From: Pseudomonas sp. 10S4
GTDB taxonomy: Bacteria; Pseudomonadota; Gammaproteobacteria; Pseudomonadales; Pseudomonadaceae
Assembly: GCF_034344865.1 (NCBI RefSeq)
Contig: NZ_CP133774.1
Span: 3,534,001 to 3,598,000 of the forward strand
DNA: 64,000 nucleotides
Direction of reading: 5' to 3'
Shown piece by piece: positions 50,820-61,000 of the stretch (position 1 is the first letter of the stretch; the number at the start of each line of letters is the position of its first letter). The position numbers were made by a program, and so were the translations under genes. Below the pieces are notes generated by a model, which was given only the letters and a program-made list of their open reading frames with translations, searched no databases and had not been told where the DNA came from.

Positions 50820-51758
50820 ATGACCTTTTCCTTTGCCGCGAAGGCGTTGCTGTTGCTGTTGTTCCTCGGCAGCACGCTGTATGTGCATTTGCGCGGCAAG
50901 GCGCGATTGCCGGTCCTGCGTCAGTTCGTCAACCACTCGGCGCTGTTTGCCCCGTATAACGCGTTGATGTACCTGTTCTCCGGCGTTCCGTCCAAACCCT
51001 ACCTCGATCGCAGCAAGTTCCCGGAACTTGATGTGCTTCGCGATAACTGGGAAGTCATTCGCGACGAAGCGATGCACCTGTTCGACGAGGGCTACATTCG
51101 CGCCGCCGAAAAGAACAACGACGCTGGTTTCGGCTCGTTCTTCAAGAAGGGCTGGAAGCGTTTCTACCTCAAATGGTACGACAAGCCATTGCCATCGGCC
51201 GAAGCCCTGTGCCCGAAAACCGTGGCGCTGGTCAGCAGCATTCCCAATGTCAAAGGCGCAATGTTCGCCTTGTTGCCGGGCGGCAGCCACCTCAACCCGC
51301 ACCGCGACCCGTTCGCCGGTTCCCTGCGTTATCACCTGGGGCTGTCGACACCGAACTCCGACGATTGCCGCATCTTCGTTGACGGTCAGGTCTATGCCTG
51401 GCGTGATGGCGAAGACGTGATGTTCGACGAGACCTACGTGCACTGGGTCAAGAACGAAACCGAAAAGACTCGGGTCATCCTGTTCTGCGACATCGAACGG
51501 CCGCTAAGCAACCGCATCATGACCCGCATCAACCGCTGGGTCAGTGGCCTGCTGGGCCGCGCCACCGCTCCGCAGAATCTTGATGACGAACGCGTTGGCG
51601 GGATCAACCAGGCTTACGCGTGGAGCAAGAACTCCAGTGACAAGTTCAGCGGGGTGGTCAAAAAATGGAAGCGTCGCCATCCGAAGGCTTACCGCGTACT
51701 GCGGCCGGTGCTGGCAGTGGTGGTGCTGACGTTGTTGGGGTATTGGTTGTTTGGGTGA
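50820..51758 (+). CDS. lpxO: Lipid A 2-hydroxylase LpxO (aspartyl/asparaginyl beta-hydroxylase family)
   Basis: Fe(II)/2-oxoglutarate-dependent oxygenase that adds a 2-hydroxyl to the secondary laurate of lipid A at the inner membrane. 312 residues, with an N-terminal anchor (LLLLLFLGSTLYVHL) and a C-terminal one (VLAVVVLTLLGYWLF). Iron ligands are His161 and Asp163 in NPHRDPFAG and His208 in ETYVHWV; the 2-oxoglutarate Arg is in RVILFCD. The start at 50820 has AAGGAG at ideal spacing. It is the second lipid A modification gene in the window besides eptA. Confidence 0.92.
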   Translation: MTFSFAAKALLLLLFLGSTLYVHLRGKARLPVLRQFVNHSALFAPYNALMYLFSGVPSKPYLDRSKFPELDVLRDNWEVIRDEAMHLFDEGYIRAAEKNNDAGFGSFFKKGWKRFYLKWYDKPLPSAEALCPKTVALVSSIPNVKGAMFALLPGGSHLNPHRDPFAGSLRYHLGLSTPNSDDCRIFVDGQVYAWRDGEDVMFDETYVHWVKNETEKTRVILFCDIERPLSNRIMTRINRWVSGLLGRATAPQNLDDERVGGINQAYAWSKNSSDKFSGVVKKWKRRHPKAYRVLRPVLAVVVLTLLGYWLFG

Positions 51759-51774
51759 TACCAGACACAAAATG

Positions 51775-51803
51775 AAAAAACCGCTCATTGGAGCGGTTTT
51801 TTT
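51775..51803 (+). terminator. Rho-independent terminator of lpxO
   Basis: Stem AAAACCGCTC / GAGCGGTTTT with a 4-base loop and seven T. It could serve both strands, that is lpxO and the small gene converging from 51970. Confidence 0.93.
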
Positions 51804-51811
51804 CGCCGGCG

Positions 51812-51970
51812 CTATGGGCGCCCGGCGAGCAGGCTAGGTTCGCCTTCGATGCCCTCAACGAGTATCTGCAAAAAACGACGTTGATTTGCTGATAGCTTTG
51901 CAGCGATTGGCTTGTTTTCTGTTTCGGATGAACGTTTCTTCGTGGGGGATTTTTTAATCACTTTTCGCAT
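51812..51970 (-). CDS. Small basic hypothetical protein
   Basis: 52 residues, strongly basic N-terminal half (MRKVIKKSPTKKRSSETENK) and a hydrophobic-acidic C-terminal half (QRRFLQILVEGIEGEPSLL). ATG 51970 has an excellent GGAGGG six bases upstream, which decides the start over a GTG at 52009 that overlaps the GNAT stop. It lies 35 bases behind the GNAT gene, so the two form a unit. The family is not recognised. DNA binding or a toxin/antitoxin-type partner role is conceivable only. Confidence 0.6.
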   Translation of the reverse strand: MRKVIKKSPTKKRSSETENKPIAAKLSANQRRFLQILVEGIEGEPSLLAGRP

Positions 51971-52005
51971 ATTCCCTCCGGTTTTGATCATTAATTGAGC
52001 AGTTT

Positions 52006-52551
52006 TCACAATGCTAGACTCTCCACGGCAATGACAAGACGGCCTTCAGAATCAAATGCAAAGCCGAGTCGTTTATAAATAGAAATCGCACCTTCCAGCG
52101 GCTCCTGAACCTCAATGTACTTGCTGCCTAGGATTTGGGCGTACCGGTCAATCGCCATCATTGCCAATGTCGCAATACGGCCCTTTAAGGGAAGGGCTTC
52201 CCTCTGTCGCCCTTCCAATCTCACGATACGGATTCGTTGCCGACTGTTGTTCGGATTCGCGAAGCAAAGTCCGCAGAGTTCATCGTCGAACCAGATGGCA
52301 ATATCCAGAGACAAAGGCTCCTTCGCTTTCCATCCTATGACCTCATCCCATGAAAAGTTTGGATATTCCCAACGCTCGCAAGCATCCAGTGCCTGTGCAT
52401 TGATGGCTTCGAACCGCACCTGTGATAGATCAATGCTCGTTGGGCCTGCCAGTTCCAGTTCATGTTGCAACTGGGCAGCGCTGGTAGCAGCAAGATTTCT
52501 GGCCCTCGACTTATACAACTGATACCGAATGTGCGTCCGTTCCCTTGGCAT
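52006..52551 (-). CDS. GNAT-fold N-acetyltransferase-like protein
   Basis: 181 residues from ATG 52551 (MPRERTHIRYQLYKS). The C-terminal part has the GNAT pattern: LCGLCFANPNN as the beta-4 strand, then RIATLAMMAIDRYAQILGSKYIEV and AISIYKRLGFAFDSEG. The acetyl-CoA loop is not canonical (GRI instead of RxxGxG/A). G+C is about 50%, lower than in the flanking genes, hinting at transfer. An upstream start at 52650 is possible but lacks a ribosome-binding site. The substrate is unknown. Confidence 0.7.
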   Translation of the reverse strand: MPRERTHIRYQLYKSRARNLAATSAAQLQHELELAGPTSIDLSQVRFEAINAQALDACERWEYPNFSWDEVIGWKAKEPLSLDIAIWFDDELCGLCFANPNNSRQRIRIVRLEGRQREALPLKGRIATLAMMAIDRYAQILGSKYIEVQEPLEGAISIYKRLGFAFDSEGRLVIAVESLAL

Positions 52552-52732
52552 GTGATCTCGTGCATTCCCTATCTCCCATCGATGGGCTTTTCTGTCCCTC
52601 TGAAGGGTAGGGTGCTCAATCAGGCCTGTCGTTACTGGCCCTTTGTCCAAGTCATTGCAATCTGTGTCGCGGGCTGGTTATAGTCGGTGCTCGCCTGCTC
52701 TCCCGAGCACGGCCTTCATAAAAGATCAGCCC

Positions 52733-52896
52733 ATGCCTGCTTCCCTCATCAACGCGGTAGTCGATTCAGCGGTCAACGCTGGTGTCGTGCCGTGCGGGAT
52801 TCAGCAGCCTGCGCAGATCAGCCATTACCCCCTCCTGTCAGTAGCACGCCGGTGTGCGCAGTCGTATCACCGCCAGGCGTTGGCATTTCGGGCTGA
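52733..52896 (+). CDS. Possible small conserved gene with one-base deletion
   Basis: ATG 52733 opens MPASLINAVVDSAVNAGVV, but the reading frame changes at the C run near 52828-52832. With six instead of five C it continues as SHYPPPVSSTPVCAVV and stops at 52896, giving 54 residues. A Pro/Val/Ser-rich sequence spread over two frames with one clean stop suggests a real small protein. The ribosome-binding site is weak. It sits in front of a terminator and the EamA gene and may be a leader peptide. Function unknown. Confidence 0.35.
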
Positions 52897-52954
52897 TCAG
52901 CTTTTCCTGCTGTTCCATGCCCGTCTGAAAAGTGTCCGTCTGAAAAAACTACTG

Positions 52955-52986
52955 AACTTCAGCTTCGGCTGAGTTGGCTTTTTATT
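52955..52986 (+). terminator. Terminator/attenuator hairpin directly upstream of the EamA gene
   Basis: Stem AACTTCAGC / GCTGAGTT (one bulged T) closed by a TTCG tetraloop and followed by GGCTTTTTATTT. It ends only about 24 bases before the EamA start at 53010, too close for a promoter between them. The EamA gene must therefore be expressed by read-through, which suggests attenuation. Confidence 0.7.
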
Positions 52987-53009
52987 TGCCTGATGACAGG
53001 TGGTATTTC

Positions 53010-53874
53010 ATGTTTGTCCTTTCGAAAAAATCCGCGCTCGCGGCGGCGTCCACGAGCCTGTTCGTTCTGCTGTGGAGCAGCGGGGCGATCTTCTCCAAAT
53101 GGGGCCTGGCCCACGCCTCACCCTTTGCCTTCCTGCTGATCCGCTTCACCATCGCCCTATGCGGGTTGCTGCTGCTGGCACCGTTGCTCAAGCTGAAACT
53201 GCCCAAGGGCGGCAAGCCGATGTTGTACGCGATGGCCACCGGCGTGGTGTTGCTGGGGGCTTATCAGATTTTCTATCTGCTGGCCTTGGACCTTAAAGTC
53301 ACACCCGGCGTGATGGCGACGATCATGGGCGTGCAGCCGATCCTGACCGTGGTGATCATGGAACGTCAGCGCTCAATCAGTCGGATGTTCGGTCTGGCGC
53401 TGGGTTTGGCCGGGTTGATCATGGTGGTTTATCAAGGCATCGGTCTGGCCGGGATGTCGTTGGCCGGGATGCTCTTTGGATTCGCTGGCGCTGGCGAGCA
53501 TGACCTTTGGTTCGATCATGCAAAAACGCATTACTGACAATCCGCTCGGCACGCTGCCGGTGCAGTACCTGGCCGGGCTGTTGCTGTGCGGGATCTTCGT
53601 GCCGTTCCAGCCGTTTCACTTCGAACACAGCGCAGGGTTTATCGTCCCGGTGTTATGGATGGGGCTGGTGGTGTCAGTGCTGGCGACGTTGCTGCTGTAT
53701 CGACTGATCGCCCGGGGCAATCTGGTGAATGTCACCAGCCTGTTTTACCTGGTGCCGGCGGTGACGGCGGTGATGGACTACCTGATTTTTGGTAATCGGC
53801 TGGCGATGTTGAGCGTGCTGGGAATGCTGCTGATTATTGTCGGATTGGTGTTTGTGTTCCGGCAGTCGCGCTGA
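53010..53874 (+). pseudogene. EamA/DMT family transporter, single-base frameshift
   Basis: Ten-helix drug/metabolite exporter. ATG 53010 (MFVLSKKSALAAAST) is preceded by ACAGGTGG. Helix 1 contains LFVLLWSSGAIFSKWGLA and helix 4 LLGAYQIFYLLAL. The frame breaks at 53483. Removing the extra C turns GFAGAG back to LFGLLALASMTFGSIMQKR and leads to the stop at 53874, 287 residues in all. This is the same type of one-base insertion as in other genes of the window. Substrate unknown; a terminator stands directly in front of it. Confidence 0.8.
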
Positions 53875-53875
53875 T

Positions 53876-54021
53876 TGTGGCGAGGGGGCTTGTCGGAATG
53901 CCGCACCACCCCGTTGGGTTGAGAAGCGGCCCCAGAACCTGCTGCCGTGTTTATTCAGGTGCACCGCATCTGCCGATTGGCGACTGCTTCGCAGCCGAAC
54001 GGGGTAAACCCCCTCGCCACA
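53876..54021. repeat. REP doublet (GTGGCGAGGGGGCTTG family)
   Basis: Inverted pair beginning one base after the EamA stop codon and ending with CCCCCTCGCCACAG. Confidence 0.85.
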
Positions 54022-54219
54022 GGGATTTTGTATGGGCGGGAATTAGTGGTCCTACAGCGGGGTGGGCGATCTTGCAGCGGCGCACAACTTTCCAAGACGT
54101 TTCCTACGACGTACCCTGTTGCCGCGTTTCGGTATCGACCCCTATAGTTTGGGCTCGCGGAAAACACCGCGAACTGACCTTGGCCGGTCGATCACACCAA
54201 ACGCACCAGCGTCATTGTT

Positions 54220-54324
54220 CAGACATTTTCATGTCTGGATGTCGTGTTATGGCAGCTGTGCGCGGGACACCTTCGGGTGTGCCGGGGTTGGGTGTGCCGG
54301 TCGGCCAACCCGCACACAGCTGCC
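54220..54324 (+). ncRNA. Structured RNA-like leader element (three-way junction)
   Basis: Four helices can be drawn. CAGACAT/ATGTCTG with a TTTC loop (54220-54237). An outer 14-bp stem GGCAGCTGTGCGCG (54251-54264) with CGCACACAGCTGCC (54311-54324), one mismatch. Inside it ACACC-TTCG-GGTGT (54267-54280), a perfect UUCG hairpin, and GGTTGG/CCAACC (54286-54291, 54305-54310). It lies 52 bases before the start of the small gene at 54376. It matches no Rfam class I can name. A cis-regulatory RNA or a processed small RNA are both possible. Confidence 0.6.
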
Positions 54325-54375
54325 ACCTTTTTCGCTTGGCCGCGAACGGTGGTAGCTCTATTTGGAGTTACACCC

Positions 54376-54678
54376 ATGCACGACCAAATCATGCCGCGCT
54401 ACCTTCCCATCGACACCTACGACGCCGACAACCCAGTGCTCTACATCAACACCCACCGAGAACTCAGCGAAATGGCCGCCTGCGCCATGCACCGCTTCAC
54501 CGTGGTCCGCGATCTGACCGACACCTTGTCCAGCCTCAACCTCACCGGTATTTCCGACTGCGACCTGACCCGCGTCACCCGGGCGGTGCACCTGCTGACG
54601 CGCGAAGGTTGCGCCATTCTCAATGTGATCCAGGCGCGGGCGTTGCAGCGCGAAGAAGGGTTTAAAGCGGCGGTGTAG
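54376..54678 (+). CDS. Small conserved-type hypothetical protein
   Basis: 100-residue soluble, mostly helical protein (MHDQIMPRYLPIDTYDAD; DLTDTLSSLNLTGISDCDL; VTRAVHLLTREGCAILNVIQ). The ATG at 54376 has TTGGAG eight bases upstream. No family is recognised with confidence; it resembles small Pseudomonas proteins of unknown function. The highly structured leader immediately upstream suggests post-transcriptional control. Confidence 0.65.
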   Translation: MHDQIMPRYLPIDTYDADNPVLYINTHRELSEMAACAMHRFTVVRDLTDTLSSLNLTGISDCDLTRVTRAVHLLTREGCAILNVIQARALQREEGFKAAV

Positions 54679-54686
54679 CGGCTGAC

Positions 54687-54834
54687 GCCTTCGCGAGCAG
54701 GCTCGCTCCCACAGTGATTGTGTGAACACCCGAGATCAAACTGTGGGAGCGGGCTTGCTCGCGAAGAGGCCGTGTCAGTCGACATTAATGCTGCATGACA
54801 CACCGCTTTCGCGAGCAAGCCCGCTCCCACAGGA
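54687..54834. repeat. Cluster of three REP units (GGGAGCGGGCTTGCTCGCG family)
   Basis: One unit at 54687-54713 and an inverted pair at 54742-54834, between the small gene and the converging EamA gene. Confidence 0.8.
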
Positions 54835-54856
54835 TATTCATCTGGCTCAGGATTGA

Positions 54857-55765
54857 TTACCGCTCCGCCAATTCCACAACCTTCACCACCGCCGGTTTCA
54901 ACACCAGCCACAACGCCGCGGCAATCAACACCCCGCCATAGATGTGCGCCATCGACAACGGCTCATCCAGCAACAGCGCGCCCCACAGCACGCCGAACGG
55001 CGGGATCATGAAGGTTACTGTCATCGACTTCACCGGCCCGATCGAACTCAGCAACCGGAAGTACACGATGTACGCAAACGCGGTACACACCAGCCCCAAC
55101 CCCAGCAGCGACAGCCAGACATTCCAGCCGCCCCAGCTCGCCGGTGGATTGCTGATCACGCTGTAGCCGAACAACGGCAACAGGAACAACGTGGCACCCA
55201 GCATGCTGCCCAGCGCGGACAAACGACTGTCGAGACCGCCGGCCTGATCGAGCCAGCGGCGGGCGAGGAACCCGGCGAAGCCGTAGCAGGTCGTCGCCAG
55301 CAAGCAGGCGAGGGCGCCCATCAGCAGTTGCATATCGAACGCCACCGGGCCGGCACGGGTCAGGACGCCAACACCAAACAGCCCGAGGAACACTCCGCCA
55401 AGCTTGGCCGCAGTCAGTTTTTCATGGAAGAACAACCCGCCGATCAGCACGCCCATCAACGGCGTAGTGGCGTTGAAGATTGCCGAGTAGCCGGCCGGCA
55501 GCACTTGCGCGGCCACGGAATACAGGGTCGCCGGAATCCCGGAGTTGATCACCCCGAGCAGCATCACCGTCTTGAGTTTGCCTTTGAAATCCCAGCTGAT
55601 GCGCATCAGCCCGAGGATCACCAGCAAACCGGCCGCTGCAATCGACACCCGGAAAAACGCCGTGGGAATAGTGCCAATCACCGGGGCGATGATGCGCATG
55701 AACAGGAAGCTCGCGCCCCAGATTGCCGCCAGCGACAGTAAACGAACAATATCGACAGGGCTCAC
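54857..55765 (-). CDS. EamA/DMT family transporter
   Basis: 302-residue, intact ten-helix transporter with two EamA repeats (IWGASFLFMRIIAPVIGTIP in the first; YIVYFRLLSSIGPVKSMTVT in the second). The start is GTG 55765 with AAGGAG upstream. It is the third EamA gene in the window and the only one without a frameshift. It diverges from aceK across 286 bases in which no gene was seen. Substrate unknown. Confidence 0.88.
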   Translation of the reverse strand: MSPVDIVRLLSLAAIWGASFLFMRIIAPVIGTIPTAFFRVSIAAAGLLVILGLMRISWDFKGKLKTVMLLGVINSGIPATLYSVAAQVLPAGYSAIFNATTPLMGVLIGGLFFHEKLTAAKLGGVFLGLFGVGVLTRAGPVAFDMQLLMGALACLLATTCYGFAGFLARRWLDQAGGLDSRLSALGSMLGATLFLLPLFGYSVISNPPASWGGWNVWLSLLGLGLVCTAFAYIVYFRLLSSIGPVKSMTVTFMIPPFGVLWGALLLDEPLSMAHIYGGVLIAAALWLVLKPAVVKVVELAER

Positions 55766-56051
55766 GGTGCACTCCTTCCTTTATGGGGACGGAAGTGTTG
55801 CCGAGAGCCCTGACGATGGCAACCGCAAATCGGGCATTTAATTGATGAGGCGAGTGAGATTGGCGGCGTGCAGAAGAATCGGTCAAGCGGCGCCGACGTG
55901 ACCGGCTGGACTGTTTACTGACCTGATGGTCGATTAAAAAACTGTCGCAAAGGCCCGCTCGACTATCGACATCAATGGCAAAAATTACGCTTCTCCTGCA
56001 CCGGGTTCACTGGCTAAGCTCAGGCTTCCAGAATTCCGCAGAGGTCTCACC

Positions 56052-57773
56052 ATGCCGCAGCATTGGCCAGCCGCCGATATCGCTCGAATGATCCTCGATG
56101 GCTTTGACGACTACCGCGAGCATTTTCGCCAGATCACTGACGGCGCCCGGGCCCGCTTCGAGCGGGCCCAGTGGCAGGAGACGCAATCGGCGTCGGCGGC
56201 GCGGATCAATCTGTACGAAGATAAAGTCGGCGAGACGGTGGAGCGCCTGCGGGCGTCCTTCGAGACCGACACGTTGATGGACGTCAGCAGTTGGCCGCTG
56301 GTCAAAAGCGCCTACATCACGCTGATCGACCTGCGGTTCGACGATGAACTGTCCGAGACCTGGTACAACTCGATCTTCTGCGGGCTGTTCAGCCACGACC
56401 TCATTAGCGACGGCTGCATGTTCATCCACACCACCCGGCCGAGCCTGCGCCGGGCCAGGGCTGCGCAAACCCGCACCTACAAGCCTCAGGGGCACTTGTC
56501 GGAAATGTTGGCGAGCATCTTTGCCGACTACCGTTTCAGCGAGGATTACGCCGACCTGGCCGGCGACCTGCGCCGGCTCGAAGCGCAACTGCGCGAGAAC
56601 CTGCCGGACTGGGTCTGCAAAGACCCGGAACTGTCCGTCGAACTGTTCTCCTCGGTGCTTTACCGCAACAAGGGCGCGTACCTGGTGGGGCGCATCTACA
56701 CCCAGGACGAACAATGGCCGCTGGTGATTCCATTGCTGCACCGCGAAGGTCGCGGCATTCAGATCGATGCGCTGATCACCGATGAAGCGGACGTGTCGAT
56801 CATCTTCTCGTTCACCCGCTCGTACTTTATGGTCGATGTGCCGGTGCCGGCGGAGTTCATCGGTTTCCTCAAACGCATCCTGCCGGGCAAGCACATCGCC
56901 GAGCTGTACACCTCGATCGGCTTCTACAAGCACGGCAAGTCCGAGTTCTACCGGGCGCTGATCAATCACCTGGCCAACACCGACGACCAGTTCATCATGG
57001 CCCCCGGTGTGCGCGGCATGGTCATGAGCGTGTTCACCCTGCCGGGTTTCAATACCGTATTCAAAATCATCAAAGACCGTTTCTCGCCGTCGAAAAACGT
57101 CGACCGGGCTACGGTGATCGAGAAGTACCGGCTGGTGAAAAGCGTCGACCGTGTCGGGCGCATGGCCGATACCCAGGAATTCGCCGACTTCCGTTTTCCG
57201 CTGAGCAAGTTCGAGCCGGCGTGCCTTGAAGAACTGCTCGATGTGGCGCCGTCCACGGTGTCGGTCGAAGACGATACCGTGCTGATTCGCCACTGCTGGA
57301 CCGAACGGCGGATGACGCCGCTGAACCTCTACCTGGAAAACGCCAACGAGGCGCAGGTCCGCGAAGCGCTGGAAGATTACGGCCTGGCGATCAAGCAACT
57401 GGCGGCGGCGAACATCTTCCCTGGCGACATGCTGCTGAAGAACTTCGGCGTCACCCGGCACGGACGCGTGGTGTTTTATGACTACGACGAGATTTGCTTC
57501 CTGACTGAAGCCAACTTCCGCCACATCCCGCAACCGCGCACACCGGAAGATGAAATGGCCTCCGAGCCGTGGTATTCGATCGGGCCGCTGGATGTGTTTC
57601 CCGAGGAGTTTCCACCGTTTTTGTTTGCCGATTCGGGGCAGCGGCGGTTGTTTGATCAGTTGCATGGCGAGTTGTACAACGCCGATTACTGGAAGAGCCT
57701 GCAAGAGGCGATTCGGGCAGGCAAAGTGATCGACGTTTTCCCGTATCGGCGCAAAGGCTTCGATAACGAATAA
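56052..57773 (+). CDS. aceK: Isocitrate dehydrogenase kinase/phosphatase
   Basis: Bifunctional enzyme that phosphorylates and dephosphorylates isocitrate dehydrogenase, sending carbon to the glyoxylate shunt. 573 residues, the family norm. [16 protein letters not shown] opens the regulatory domain; [20 protein letters not shown] carries the ATP-binding lysine, and [10 protein letters not shown] the catalytic/metal Asp region. The gene is not linked to aceA or aceB here, as usual in Pseudomonas. Start ATG 56052 follows CAGAGG. Confidence 0.95.
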   Translation: MPQHWPAADIARMILDGFDDYREHFRQITDGARARFERAQWQETQSASAARINLYEDKVGETVERLRASFETDTLMDVSSWPLVKSAYITLIDLRFDDELSETWYNSIFCGLFSHDLISDGCMFIHTTRPSLRRARAAQTRTYKPQGHLSEMLASIFADYRFSEDYADLAGDLRRLEAQLRENLPDWVCKDPELSVELFSSVLYRNKGAYLVGRIYTQDEQWPLVIPLLHREGRGIQIDALITDEADVSIIFSFTRSYFMVDVPVPAEFIGFLKRILPGKHIAELYTSIGFYKHGKSEFYRALINHLANTDDQFIMAPGVRGMVMSVFTLPGFNTVFKIIKDRFSPSKNVDRATVIEKYRLVKSVDRVGRMADTQEFADFRFPLSKFEPACLEELLDVAPSTVSVEDDTVLIRHCWTERRMTPLNLYLENANEAQVREALEDYGLAIKQLAAANIFPGDMLLKNFGVTRHGRVVFYDYDEICFLTEANFRHIPQPRTPEDEMASEPWYSIGPLDVFPEEFPPFLFADSGQRRLFDQLHGELYNADYWKSLQEAIRAGKVIDVFPYRRKGFDNE

Positions 57774-57792
57774 CTCACTCAAGCGAACACCC

Positions 57793-57923
57793 TGTGGCGA
57801 GGGGGCTTGCCCCCGTTCGGCTGCGAAGCAGTCGTAATCAGGTCATCGCGATATATCTGAAACGCTGCGGTGGATGGTTTTAGGGTCGCTTCGCAACCCA
57901 ACGGGGGCAACCCCCTCGCCACA
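57793..57923. repeat. REP doublet (GTGGCGAGGGGGCTTGC family)
   Basis: Inverted pair between aceK and hrpA, arms TTCGGCTGCGAAGCAGTCG and GTCGCTTCGCAACC. Confidence 0.85.
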
Positions 57924-58005
57924 AAAGCGCTTCACAGTCGTGTTCAGTGCTCCAAATCTGCGACAATCGCCCCCTTGCGCCACTAGACGACTTATTGCGT
58001 ACCTG

Positions 58006-61000
58006 ATGACTGACGAATCGCCTTCCATCGACAAACTGCTGAAAAACCTCGATCACGCCATGCTCGCCGACCGCCACCGGCTGCGGCGGCAGTTGCTTGA
58101 GCTGCGCAAGAAACCTGACGAAGCCAAGTTGGCCCAGTGGGTGACGCGCATGCAGGCGTCCTGTGATCAGGTGTTGGCGCGGCGCGCCAGCCTGCCGGTG
58201 ATTCGTTATGACGACAGCCTGCCGATCGCCGCCAAGCGCGACGAAATCAAGGCAGCGCTGCTCAAGCATCAGGTGCTGATCATTGCCGGCGAAACCGGTT
58301 CGGGTAAAACCACCCAGTTGCCGAAAATTTGCCTGGAAATCGGTCGCGGCCAACATGGCCTGATCGGCCACACCCAGCCACGTCGAATTGCTGCGCGCAG
58401 TGTGGCGAGTCGGGTGGCTGAAGAGTTGGCGACGCCGTTGGGCGCGCTGGTCGGCTACCAGGTGCGGTTCACCGACCAGGTCGGTCCGGACACCAGGATC
58501 AAGCTCATGACCGACGGCATCCTGCTGAACGAGATGCACCGCGACCGGATGCTGCGCAAATACGACACGATCATCATCGACGAGGCCCACGAGCGCAGCC
58601 TCAACATCGACTTCCTGCTCGGCTACCTGCGCCAGCTGCTGCCGCAGCGCCCCGACCTCAAGGTCATCATCACCTCGGCGACGATCGACCTGGAACGCTT
58701 TTCCAAGCATTTCGATGACGCGCCAATCGTTGAAGTCTCGGGCCGGACCTTCCCGGTGGAAACCTGGTATCGCCCGCTGACCCTTGAGCAGGACGAGGAG
58801 GGCAACCGCGTAGAAGACGACTTGACGGTGGACCAGGCGATCCTCGCCACCCTCGACGAAATTGCAGCGTTTGAACGCAGCGAAGGCAAGAGCCCAGGCG
58901 ACGTGCTGGTGTTCCTGCCCGGCGAGCGCGAGATTCGCGACGCGGCGGACATGCTGCGCAAGGCTCAGCTCAAGCACACCGAAATCCTGCCGCTCTACGC
59001 ACGTTTGTCGCCGGCCGAGCAGCAGCGGATTTTCCAGTCGCACCCAGGGCGCCGGGTGGTCCTGGCGACCAACGTTGCGGAAACCTCGCTGACCGTGCCG
59101 GGCATTCGTTACGTGATCGACAGCGGCACCGCGCGCATCAGCCGTTACAGCTACCGCGCCAAGGTCCAGCGCCTGCCCATCGAAGCGATTTCCCAAGCCA
59201 GTGCCAACCAGCGTAAAGGTCGTTGCGGGCGAGTCGAGCCGGGCATTTGCATTCGCCTTTTCAGCGAAGAAGATTTCATTGGCCGCCCGGAATTTACCGA
59301 TCCGGAGATCCTGCGGACCAACCTCGCGGCGGTCATTTTGCAGATGTTGCATCTGCGCCTCGGCGAGATCACCGACTTCCCGTTTATCGAGCCGCCGGAT
59401 GGCAAGGCGATCAGCGACGGTTTCAACCTGCTGCAAGAACTCTCGGCGGTGGATCGCAACAGTCAGTTGACCCCGCTGGGGCGCAATCTGGCGCGCTTGC
59501 CGGTGGACCCGCGCATGGGCCGCATGCTGCTGGAAGCGGCCAGACTCGGCAGCTTGCAGGAAGTGCTGATCGTCGCCAGTGCGATGTCGATTCAGGACCC
59601 GCGCGAGCGTCCGCCGGAGCGTCAGCAAGCCGCTGACCAGGCGCACGCGCAATGGAAAGACGTGGACTCGGACTTTGCCGGGCTGGTCAATTTGTGGCGT
59701 GGTTTTGAAGAGCAGCGCCAGGCGCTGACGGCAAGTCCGCTGCGCAACTGGTGCCGCAAGAATTTCTTGAATTACCTGCGTCTGCGCGAATGGCGCGACT
59801 CGCACCGTCAGTTGAGCCTGATCTGCCGCGACATGCAGTTGACCATCAACAAAGAGCCGGCCGATTACCCGAAACTGCACAAAGCCGTGCTGTCCGGGTT
59901 GCTCAGCCAGATCGGCCAGAAAACCGAAGACGGTGATTACCTCGGCGCCCGTCAGCGGCGCTTCTGGATTCACCCATCGTCCGGGCTGGGCAAGAAGCGC
60001 CCGCAATGGCTGATGACTGCCGAGCTGGTGGAAACCACCAAGCTTTATGCGCGGATGGTTGCCAAGATCGACGCCGACTGGATCGAGCCGCTGGCCGGGC
60101 ACCTGATCAAGAAAAACCACTTCGAACCGCATTGGGAGAAGAAGCGCGGCCAGGTCGTGGCGTTTGAGCAGATCACCTTGTTCGGGCTGATCATCGTCGG
60201 GCGCCGGCCGGTGCATTACGGGCCGATTGATCCCGTCGTGTCTCGCGAGTTTTTCATTCGTGAAGGCTTGGTGCGCGGTGAGATTCAGTCCAAGGCCAAG
60301 TGCCTGACGGCCAACGCGCAACTGCTGGAACAGCTCGACGAACTGGAGGCCAAGGCCCGTCGTCGCGACATCCTGGCCGATGAAGAAACCCTGTTCGCCT
60401 TCTACGACGCGCGACTGCCGGCGGAGATTCACCAGACCGCGACCTTCGACAGTTGGTACAAGGTCAACAGCCAAAAAGACCCGCAACTGCTTATCATGCG
60501 CGAAGAAGACGTGCTGGCCCGCGAGGCCAGTGAAGTCACCGCCTTGCATTATCCGGACACCTTGCACATCGGTGATCTGGAGTTGGCGCTGAGCTACCAC
60601 TTCGAACCGAATCACCCGCGCGACGGCGTGACCCTGCGCGTTCCGGCGCCGCTGTTGCCGATGCTGCCGCCGGAACGCCTGGAATGGCTGGTGCCGGGCG
60701 TGATCGAGGCCAAGTGCATCGCGTTGGTCCGCAACCTGCCCAAAGCCCTGCGCAAGAACTTTGTGCCAGTGCCGGACTTCGTCAAAGCCGCGTTGCAGCG
60801 CATGACCTTCGCCGAGGGCTCGCTGCCTCAGGCGCTGGGCCGCGAACTGCTGCGCATGACGGGGGCGCGGGTCAGCGATGAAGCCTGGGCGGAAGCTTCT
60901 CAACAGGTCGACAGCCACCTGCGGATGAACCTGGAAATCGTCGATGGCCAAGGCAAGTTCCTTGGCGAGGGGCGTGATCTGGCCGAGTTGACCGCACGCT

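Noticed and set aside
56007-57782. A 591-codon frame antisense to aceK
   Set aside because: A shadow of the strongly recognised aceK gene; its composition is unlike a real protein and it has no ribosome-binding site.
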